From: CAZBZG01 sp964496245
Lineage (GTDB): Bacteria > Planctomycetota > SZUA-567
Reading direction: 5' to 3'
Assembly: GCA_964496245.1 (NCBI GenBank)
Contig: CAZBZG010000128.1
Coordinates: 1 to 12,110, forward strand
Length of the DNA: 12,110 bases
Shown: positions 6,940 through 12,110 of the stretch, one piece after another
How positions within the stretch are numbered: the stretch's first letter is position 1
Layout of the letters: each line of letters opens with the position of its first letter
Program-made: the position numbers and the translations under genes
The notes under the pieces: generated by a model
Seen by the model: the letters and a program-made list of their open reading frames with translations, nothing else
Databases searched by the model: none
What the model was told of the DNA's origin: nothing

Positions 6940-8646
6940 TCAGGCCGGCGGCTTCTCCTGGAAGATGCTCAGATCGACCTCCAGGCCCCGTCGGCGGAGT
7001 GTCTGGGCGAACTCGGGCACGGCGCCCGTGGCGCGGAAGTCGCCGACGACGTTGCCGTCCTTGTCGAACCCCGGCTGGTCGTACTCGTAGATGTCCTGGA
7101 GCGTGATGGTATCGGCCTCCATGCCGGTGATGGCCGAGACCTTGACCACCTTGCGCGTGCCGTCCGCCATGCGCGAGATGTGGACGATGAAGTTGATGGC
7201 GCTGGCGATTTGCTCGCGGATCGCGCGGGAGGGCAGATCCATGCCGGCCATGAGCACGAGGGTTTCGAGACGCGAGAGCGCGTCGCGCGGCGCGTTGGCG
7301 TGGACCGTGGTGAGCGATCCGTCGTGGCCGGTGTTCATGGCCTGGAGCATGTCCAGCGCTTCCCCGCCGCGGCATTCGCCGACCACGATGCGGTCGGGCC
7401 GCATGCGCAGCGCGTTGCGCACGAGCTCGCGGATGGGGATGGCATTGCGCCCCTCGATGTTGGGCGGCCGGCTCTCGAGGCGGACCAGGTGCTCCTTGTT
7501 CAGCTGGAGCTCGGCCGCGTCCTCGATGGTCACGATGCGCTCGTGCGGGGGGATGTAGTTGCTCGTCACGTTCAGCAGCGTGGTCTTGCCGCTGCCCGTG
7601 CCACCCGAGATGAGGATGTTGGCCCGGTGGCGCACGGCGAGTTCGAGGAACTTGGTCATGGGCCGCGAGATCGAATGGAACCGTTCCACCAGATCGTTGT
7701 CCGTGAAGGGGGTGGCCGAAAACTTCCGGATGGTGAGCGTGGGCCCGGTCAGGGCCAGCGGCGGAATGATGGCGTTGACGCGGCTGCCGTCGGACAGCCG
7801 GCCGTCGGCCATGGGCGTGGTCTCGTCCACGCGGCGCCCGATGGGGGCGAGGATTCGGCGCATGATGGAGACGACCTGGCCGTTGTCGGTGAAACGCTTG
7901 TTGGTGAGCTCGATGCGGCCGTGGCGTTCGACGTAGACCTTGTCCCAGCCGACCACCATGATCTCGTCCACGGTGTCGTCGGCGAGCAGTTCCTCGAGCA
8001 CGCCTAGGCCGATGGCCTCGTCCACGATCTCCTTGACCAGGGCCGCGGGCGTGAGCCAGCCGGGCAGTTCGTGGTTCATCTCCTGCACGATCTGGCTGCA
8101 CACCTGCTCGGTGTGCAGGCGCAGCTCCTCGTTCGTGCGGTTGGTCATGTCCGTATGCTTGAGGTCCATGCGCTCGAGGAGGGTCTCGTGAATCCGCTTC
8201 TTGAGGTCCACCGGGGTCACGCGGCGCCCTTCGGGGGCGGCCGACGGCAGGCCCTCGGCCGCGCGGGGCGGGGGACCGGACTGCTGTTCGGCGCGCGGTT
8301 TGCGCACGGCCCCGGCCTTGGGCGTGGGCCGCTGGCGGTTGCGGGCGAGCTCCACCAGCCGAAGCGTGAAATCGCCGAGCTGTACCTCCTGGCCCTTGGC
8401 GATGCGCACGGGCTGGTTGGCCGGCAGCCGGCGGCCGTTCACGTAGGTGCCGTTGCGGCTGTTCAGGTCCCGCACGACCACGCCGCCGTCGAGCGCTTCC
8501 AGGCGGCAGTGTACCCGGCTGATGGCCTTGCGGTCGAGCACCACATCGTTGTCCGAACTCTTGCCGACCCCCAGCGGCTGGTCGCCGAGCTCGAGGCGCC
8601 GGGTCTTGCCGGTCTGGCGGTCGAGGAGTTCGAAGGTGGCGGTCAT
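6940..8646 (-). CDS. cpaF: CpaF/TadA secretion ATPase with N-terminal FHA domain
   Basis: The motor ATPase of Tad pilus assembly, 568 residues, carrying an FHA domain absent from most CpaF/TadA proteins. FHA: residues 5-98, with VGKSS (27-31, Lys where Arg is usual), ISRVH (42-46) and NSRNGTYVNG (62-71). A Pro/Ala/Arg linker (100-142) joins the CpaF domain, which begins VDLKKRIHETLLERMDL. ATPase motifs: Walker A GGTGSGKT (348-355), Asp box TIEDAAEL (373-380), Walker B-like RIVVGECRGGEALDM (419-433) and His box HDGSLTTVHANAPRDALSRL (441-460). All are intact, so an active hexameric cytoplasmic ATPase is expected. The frame stays open to 9042, but that extension is Arg/Ser/Pro-rich and lies inside cpaB. 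The ATG at 8646 has GGGAG 9 bases upstream and begins exactly where FHA homology does. FHA fusion implies phospho-dependent recruitment or control. Confidence 0.95.
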   Translation of the reverse strand: MTATFELLDRQTGKTRRLELGDQPLGVGKSSDNDVVLDRKAISRVHCRLEALDGGVVVRDLNSRNGTYVNGRRLPANQPVRIAKGQEVQLGDFTLRLVELARNRQRPTPKAGAVRKPRAEQQSGPPPRAAEGLPSAAPEGRRVTPVDLKKRIHETLLERMDLKHTDMTNRTNEELRLHTEQVCSQIVQEMNHELPGWLTPAALVKEIVDEAIGLGVLEELLADDTVDEIMVVGWDKVYVERHGRIELTNKRFTDNGQVVSIMRRILAPIGRRVDETTPMADGRLSDGSRVNAIIPPLALTGPTLTIRKFSATPFTDNDLVERFHSISRPMTKFLELAVRHRANILISGGTGSGKTTLLNVTSNYIPPHERIVTIEDAAELQLNKEHLVRLESRPPNIEGRNAIPIRELVRNALRMRPDRIVVGECRGGEALDMLQAMNTGHDGSLTTVHANAPRDALSRLETLVLMAGMDLPSRAIREQIASAINFIVHISRMADGTRKVVKVSAITGMEADTITLQDIYEYDQPGFDKDGNVVGDFRATGAVPEFAQTLRRRGLEVDLSIFQEKPPA

Positions 8647-8677
8647 GGTGGCGTTCTCCCGCCTGCCGCGGGCGCGG

Positions 8678-9472
8678 TCAGTTTTGGGGCTTCTCCAGCA
8701 TATCCTGCCAGCGGAACGTCTCGATCCTCTCGAGTTTCGGAGCCAAGTCCCCCGCGCGGTTGCGCAGGGCGAAGTGAATCCGGCCGTGGTACTTGGCGTC
8801 GATGAGGCGTCCGGCGACCTCGGGGTCGACCTCGAGCGTGAGGGTGCGGTACCGGGTCTGGGAACGGTTGCGCGCGGCCACGTCGATGGTGCGATGGTCC
8901 ACGGCCAGGACCTTGACCGCCTCCATGAGGCAGACCGTGATCGTGCCGGCGCGGGCGCTCTGCGTCGCTGTGGTCGTGCCCGCGGCCGTGCGGCCGGAGG
9001 TGCCGGCCTCCCGGATGTCGAACGTGCCGAAGATGTCCACATAGTCGCCGGGGCGGATCATGTAGGCGTTGGACTGCTCCTGGTCGACCCGCAGGGTGAC
9101 GGCGCGCTTGCCCTCCTTGACCACCTGGTAATGGACCAGTTCGGTGCCGCGTTTGGGGTCGTTGCGCAGGAAGCTGCGGAAGATGGGTTCGCCCCGGCCC
9201 ACGTCCCGGAGGAGGATGCGGCCTTCGTACAGCCGGTGATCGCTGGCCGGGATCATGCCGGCCACGACCTTGCTGCGAGGGACCAGGTCGAACGTCATGT
9301 GGCTCTTGCGCAGGGGGTCGCCCTTCTTGAGCTTGTCCTTGGCCACGAGCACCATTACGGGCTCGGTCTCGGCTTCGATCTTCTCCTTCTCCTGCTGGAC
9401 CCAGAGGCGCACGGCCAGGGCCGCGACGATCCCGAGAACGATGGCCACGAGCAGCGCCAAGCGGGTTCCCAT
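8678..9472 (-). CDS. cpaB: CpaB/RcpC, Flp pilus assembly protein with SAF domain
   Basis: A 264-residue periplasmic protein held by one N-terminal membrane anchor (about 5-24). Family features: an SAF-like domain from VLVAKDKLKKGDPL (41-54) to about residue 100, and the RcpC domain with RAVTLRVDQEQSNAYMIRPG (123-142) then DYVDIFGTFDI (143-153). Glycine/threonine-rich residues 157-178 look like a loop. CpaB/RcpC is thought to work with the outer-membrane secretin in the Tad system. Here the secretin gene (cpaC/rcpA), which usually follows, is absent and cpaF comes next, 31 bases later. AGAGGA lies 6 bases before the ATG and one base separates it from the previous stop, so translation is coupled. 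Confidence 0.92.
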   Translation of the reverse strand: MGTRLALLVAIVLGIVAALAVRLWVQQEKEKIEAETEPVMVLVAKDKLKKGDPLRKSHMTFDLVPRSKVVAGMIPASDHRLYEGRILLRDVGRGEPIFRSFLRNDPKRGTELVHYQVVKEGKRAVTLRVDQEQSNAYMIRPGDYVDIFGTFDIREAGTSGRTAAGTTTATQSARAGTITVCLMEAVKVLAVDHRTIDVAARNRSQTRYRTLTLEVDPEVAGRLIDAKYHGRIHFALRNRAGDLAPKLERIETFRWQDMLEKPQN

Positions 9473-9473
9473 G

Positions 9474-9965
9474 TCATTTCCTCTCTGTCTGCGGGCGGCG
9501 GATCACGCTGAGGCGGAAGTCCGCGCCCTCTCTGTTCCCGGCTGCGGGAAAGACGCTCAGGAGCGCCTGCGCCGTGCCGAGGCGGAAGGCCACACTCGCG
9601 CCCTCGACTTCACGGGTGAGCGCCTCGGAGAAGCTTCGGTCCGTGCGCCAGCCCGCGCGGGGCATGCGGTCGGCATAGAACCGGACCACTTCGGACGGCG
9701 AGGCCGGGCTCGCGTAGAAGCCCTGCCACCGTCCGGCCTCTTCCAGCTGATACGACTGTCGGGCCTCGAGCGGCACCGGCAGCCCCCCGCGCAGCACTCC
9801 CTCAGCCACCACGCGCACGCGGTTCCGGTCCCACCCGGGGAACCTCCGGGCCCGCTCTGCCGCCTGTGCCTCGGCCGTGCGGTCCTGCGCGGGCCGGTCG
9901 GCCGGCCGCATGCGATCCAGCAGGATCAGGGCCAGCCAGGCCGTGGCAAAGGCCACGGTGGCCAC
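9474..9965 (-). CDS. Small membrane-anchored protein of unknown function
   Basis: Not recognised. From the GTG at 9965 it is 163 residues: a hydrophobic N-terminal helix (about 1-18, reading VATVAFATAWLALILLDRM), a charged linker, and a compact domain in which SPSEVVRFYADRMPRAGWR resembles the FYxxxMxxxGW pattern found in assorted envelope proteins and lipoproteins. Topology would be N-in/C-out. The start is uncertain. The frame stays open to 10157, but the upstream part is Cys/Arg/Pro-rich, reaches into the REPIN-like element and has no ribosome site. TTG at 10022 is possible but lies inside the promoter candidate. GGGAGG is 19 bases from the GTG, too far to decide. One base separates its stop from cpaB, so it is part of the pilus operon and probably an envelope accessory. 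Confidence 0.65.
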   Translation of the reverse strand: MATVAFATAWLALILLDRMRPADRPAQDRTAEAQAAERARRFPGWDRNRVRVVAEGVLRGGLPVPLEARQSYQLEEAGRWQGFYASPASPSEVVRFYADRMPRAGWRTDRSFSEALTREVEGASVAFRLGTAQALLSVFPAAGNREGADFRLSVIRRPQTERK

Positions 9966-9999
9966 GAGGGCGAAGCGGGCCGCGCCTCCCGGAAACCTG

Positions 10000-10028
10000 A
10001 GTGTACTCGTTTCCTTGGACAAAGTCAA
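10000..10028 (-). promoter_or_regulatory. Candidate sigma70-type promoter for the pilus operon
   Basis: On the minus strand TTGACT (10028-10023) is separated by exactly 17 bases from TACACT (10005-10000). This gives 5/6 and 4/6 matches to the sigma70 consensus with optimal spacing. It stands between the REPIN-like element and the small membrane-protein gene ahead of cpaB, in a locally A/T-richer patch of a GC-rich region. Transcription would begin near 9993, upstream of the GTG at 9965. This is read by eye; no start site is known. Confidence 0.5.
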
Positions 10029-10135
10029 AGTCCAGCAAAAAAGGCGGCAACCGCGCGCGGGCCGACACGGAGGCTCACTCCGTGAAGTCGAGCCTGGTTC
10101 AAGAACACGCGGATCTGGGTCACACATGGCACACG

Positions 10136-10221
10136 GAGCAGTATGTAGCCCAGGCACTCTTGCCTGGGGCGGATTCCCTGAGGCGCTGCACAGGCAGGAG
10201 TGCCTGTGCTACATACTGCTC
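10136..10221. repeat. REPIN-like element: two inverted hairpins with GTAG heads
   Basis: An 86-base palindromic element. Its 14-base ends are perfect inverted repeats: GAGCAGTATGTAGC at 10136-10149 and GCTACATACTGCTC at 10208-10221. Each half holds its own hairpin: CCCAGGCA/TGCCTGGG (10149-10168, loop CTCT) and GCACAGGCA/TGCCTGTGC (10188-10209, loop GGAG). A GTAG lies just 5' of each hairpin, one per strand. A GTAG head plus palindrome in inverted pairs is the architecture of REP doublets (REPINs) moved by RAYT transposases. No transposase is in the window. The element ends one base before the TadE-like stop codon, so it could also act as a 3' mRNA-end structure. Confidence 0.8.
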
Positions 10222-11154
10222 TCACCGAGTGTTATCCGGACTAAAGTCGAGCTTCCACAATTCCTTCATCTGGTCGGTCTGGATGACGTACTCGTCGCGG
10301 TAGTCGGGCGGGTCGACGACGCTGCCGTCGTCGGTCTGGTATCCCATGGTTTCGAAGGCGTCCATGTCGACGCTTTCCGAGGCGTGAAACCCGCGGAAAC
10401 CGCCCGGATCAGGGCTCGCGCACTCGAGCGCGAACACGTCGTCGTCCTCCCCGCCCATCTCAAAGTCGTCGCGGAAGGACTCGGCCCGCGTCAGGGAATC
10501 GGCATCGCCGTGCGTCCGTTCGAACGCGAGAGGCTGCCCCCCGAGTCCGTAGGAGAAGCCCGCGTGGGACCGGCTGTAGGCGAGCCAGGAGGTCAGGGTG
10601 TCGGACACTTCCTGGCAGCGCTCCTCGTTGATCGGGAACGACAAGGACAGGTCTTTGAGGTCGTCGGGATCGAGGGTGCGCCTGCCGAGGATGCCGTCCA
10701 GGTCCTCGATCAGTCCGGCCTCGAGCAGCGCCTTGCCCGCGTTCGTGGCGTTCACGGTCACGTCCACCACGACCTCGCCGTCCTCGATCCGCGTGGTATG
10801 GCTCACGTGGACCGACTCCCGGCTCACCGCGGCTTCGATGTCTTCGCGCGCGTAGGGCAGCACCGGCTCCTCGGTCTCCTGGCTGACCTCGGGCTCGTAG
10901 GGGAGCACCTCGCCGAAGGTGGCCGTGCCCGGGCCGAAGAAGAAGTACTCGTCCACGTCCCCTTCGAGGTCCTGTTCGTCCGGCCGGGGGCCGCTCCAGC
11001 CCACGGCCTTGAAGCACTCCTGCTTGCCGATGGAGAGCTGGCCGATCAGGATGACCCCGAGCAGCAGCAGCGCATAGGGGAAGACGCAGAGCAGGAGCTC
11101 GGTGACCGCGCTGCCACGCTGGCGGCGCATTGGGATGCCGGTCATGGGGTGCAT
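10222..11154 (-). CDS. TadE-like pseudopilin with long acidic C-terminus
   Basis: A 310-residue protein. The N-terminus PMRRQRGSAVTELLLCVFPY is a TadE/TadF-type prepilin-like leader: basic residues, Gly14 as likely cleavage point, Glu at mature position 5, then a hydrophobic helix to about residue 41. In known systems such pseudopilins are cut by the TadV/CpaA peptidase and support Flp pilus assembly. The exported part is acidic (EDGEVVVDV, GGEDDDVFALE) and much longer than the usual 150-200 residues of TadE; it has no domain I recognise. I chose ATG 11154 because AAAGGA stands 5 bases before it. The open frame continues to 11397 only by reading through the palindromic repeat, giving a low-complexity peptide (STKDTKGTKK) that is not credible. 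The stop directly touches the REPIN-like element. Confidence 0.78.
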   Translation of the reverse strand: MHPMTGIPMRRQRGSAVTELLLCVFPYALLLLGVILIGQLSIGKQECFKAVGWSGPRPDEQDLEGDVDEYFFFGPGTATFGEVLPYEPEVSQETEEPVLPYAREDIEAAVSRESVHVSHTTRIEDGEVVVDVTVNATNAGKALLEAGLIEDLDGILGRRTLDPDDLKDLSLSFPINEERCQEVSDTLTSWLAYSRSHAGFSYGLGGQPLAFERTHGDADSLTRAESFRDDFEMGGEDDDVFALECASPDPGGFRGFHASESVDMDAFETMGYQTDDGSVVDPPDYRDEYVIQTDQMKELWKLDFSPDNTR

Positions 11155-11165
11155 TTGGGTCCTTT
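11155..11165 (-). promoter_or_regulatory. Ribosome binding site fixing the TadE-like start
   Basis: AAAGGA followed by CCCAA and then ATG at 11154. Nearby in-frame ATGs at 11178, 11145 and 11130 have no comparable site, so this decides the start of the TadE-like gene. Confidence 0.65.
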
Positions 11166-11192
11166 CATTCGGTTGCATCTTGCGGCGCGGTT

Positions 11193-11366
11193 TCACCACG
11201 AAGGACACGAAGAGCACGAAGTGCTGCGCAGGGACGGTATCTTGGCAATGCGCCGTCGGGCGGTTTGCTTCAACCAGGACCGCGACGGAGCCGGGCCAAT
11301 CGCCTCGGCACCCGATGGCCTTCTGCTTTTTTGTCCCCTTCGTGTCCTTCGTGCTCTTCGTGGTGA
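11193..11366. repeat. Palindromic intergenic element with CACGAAG-repeat arms
   Basis: The left arm (11193-11221) begins TCACCACGAAGGACACGAAG and continues with AGCACGAAG. The right arm (11338-11366) is its near-perfect reverse complement, differing at a few positions where the 9-base units GGACACGAA and GAGCACGAA swap order. About 116 unrelated bases lie between, with no gene and no transposase. Intergenic arrays of this CACGAAGGA type are familiar in Planctomycetes, Acidobacteria, Verrucomicrobia and related genomes, where they are often mistranslated as HEGHEGHEG peptides. Probably a non-autonomous mobile or structural repeat. It separates the TadE-like gene from the upstream ORF. Confidence 0.7.
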
Positions 11367-11393
11367 GCCGGATTCGGCCCAGCGCCCACCGCC

Positions 11394-12110
11394 TCAATGA
11401 TGCACCGCGTCCTCGATCTCCGGATCATCCCAGTTGATGCGGCGGCCTTCCACGCTGTCGCGGATGCCCTCCTGCTTCTGCTGGAGTTCCTCGCGCAGGG
11501 CCGAGCTGCGTTCGAGCGCGTCCTCGAACCGCCGCTCCTCGCGGAGCTCGGCGATCTCGTCGCTGCCTGCGCGCATGGCGGCCGACAGCTCGGCCTGGCG
11601 GCCGCGGGCCTGCATGGGCGGCGCGTGCATGCGGTTCCAGCCGCGGACCGGGCTGGCGTCTGTGTTGTGCCAGCCGTAGCCCGAGTCCACGATGCTCTTG
11701 CGCCAGTAGGCATTGCGCAGCAGCCGCAGGAGCAGGGACGTGCTGTTGTCCGCGACCGTGCCGGAGGCCAGCTCGTCGGCCGTGTAGAAGTCGCGCGGAT
11801 CGACGGATTTGCGCAGGGGCGCGATGGCCGCGGTCCACCCGGGCTCGAACAGGTTGCCCTTGCCCGCGGCCACGGGCGCGAAGAAGCGCGCAGCCGAGTC
11901 CACGCACCCCCACTCCGTGCCGAAGCAGAGTCCCACCTCCTCGGCATCTTGGGCCACGGGCAAGGACAATCCCGCCATCGAAAGCGCCTGACGGGCCGCA
12001 CCCAGAGCTAGCTGGGTGGTGCGATCCGCATAGGTCTGCTTGGAAAAAAGGTATTCCTGCCAGTCGTACTCCCCGACCTCGGCGGCGTGTTCGCAGGCGC
12101 CGGCAGGGTC
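11394..12110 (-). CDS. Chimeric ORF: ketoacyl-synthase fragment joined to unknown domain (N-terminus beyond the window)
   Basis: The frame is open from the window edge for 238 codons to TGA at 11394. Its first 87 residues (12110 to about 11850) look like a beta-ketoacyl synthase N-terminal region: YDWQEYLFSKQTYADRTTQL, then ALGAARQALSMAGL, VGLCFGTEWGCVDSAARFF and APVAAGKGNL, in family order and spacing. There the match stops: the expected PLLF..NTPASLAAIE stretch and the catalytic Cys and His residues never appear. The remaining 151 residues, from FEPGWTAAIAPLRKSVD to a charged helical end (LREERRFEDALERSSALREE), match nothing I know and may be the C-terminal part of another Tad-locus protein, since a TadE-like gene follows. 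Enzyme activity is therefore unlikely. It may be a gene remnant fused by deletion, or a misassembly. The family call for the front half is by eye. Confidence 0.55.
   Translation of the reverse strand, partial: DPAGACEHAAEVGEYDWQEYLFSKQTYADRTTQLALGAARQALSMAGLSLPVAQDAEEVGLCFGTEWGCVDSAARFFAPVAAGKGNLFEPGWTAAIAPLRKSVDPRDFYTADELASGTVADNSTSLLLRLLRNAYWRKSIVDSGYGWHNTDASPVRGWNRMHAPPMQARGRQAELSAAMRAGSDEIAELREERRFEDALERSSALREELQQKQEGIRDSVEGRRINWDDPEIEDAVHH

Noticed and set aside
8647..9042. N-terminal extension of CpaF by 132 residues
   Set aside because: The added part is Arg/Ser/Pro-rich and lies in another frame of cpaB, whereas the ATG at 8646 has a ribosome site and starts the FHA fold.
9966..10157. 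GTG start at 10157 or ATG at 10127 for the small membrane protein
   Set aside because: Both place the start in or next to the REPIN-like element and upstream of the promoter candidate, with no ribosome site and an implausible Cys/Arg/Pro-rich leader.
11193..11366. CRISPR-like array, from the short repeated CACGAAG units
   Set aside because: Units are 9 bases long without spacers and arranged as inverted arms; no cas gene is present.
11155..11397. TTG start at 11397 for the TadE-like gene
   Set aside because: It would translate the palindromic repeat into a low-complexity leader, whereas the ATG at 11154 has AAAGGA at proper spacing and gives a normal prepilin-like N-terminus.
9877..11400. 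Plus-strand open frame containing an HEGHEEHEV peptide
   Set aside because: This peptide is the known artefact of translating CACGAAG-type intergenic repeats; the frame also runs antisense to the TadE-like gene.

Overview
The window is GC-rich, and every convincing gene lies on the minus strand, so the biology reads right to left from 12110 to 1. It is the inner part of a Tad (tight adherence, Flp-type IVb pilus) export locus. Intergenic repeats, Ser/Thr kinase plus FHA signalling and the Tad gene content suggest an environmental bacterium of the Planctomycetes/PVC or a similar deep-branching group. No marker gene is present, so this placement is an inference of modest confidence.

Layout in transcription order: (1) 12110-11394, a partial ORF that looks like an in-frame join of a beta-ketoacyl-synthase fragment and an unknown C-terminal part; (2) a 239-base gap holding a palindromic element with CACGAAG-type arms; (3) 11154-10222, a TadE-like pseudopilin; (4) a REPIN-like double hairpin (10136-10221) that directly abuts its stop codon; (5) a good sigma70-type promoter candidate (10028-10000); (6) a tight run of genes: small membrane-anchored protein, cpaB/rcpC, cpaF/tadA with an N-terminal FHA domain, tadB, tadC, a DUF192 gene lacking ATG/GTG/TTG, an FHA-TM protein, and a second, larger FHA-TM protein; (7) a 180-base gap and a Ser/Thr protein kinase that runs off the left edge.

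How they may work together: CpaF/TadA is the hexameric ATPase, TadB and TadC form the inner-membrane platform, CpaB is the periplasmic assembly factor, and the TadE-like protein is a pseudopilin. The unusual part is a phospho-signalling layer in the same locus: one Hanks-type kinase and three FHA (phosphothreonine-reading) domains, one fused to the export ATPase and two on single-pass membrane proteins with large helical, TPR-like extracytoplasmic regions. The simplest hypothesis is that kinase phosphorylation controls assembly or activity of the pilus machine, or couples it to the envelope. Secretin (CpaC/RcpA), CpaE/TadZ, Flp pilin and prepilin peptidase genes are not in the window.
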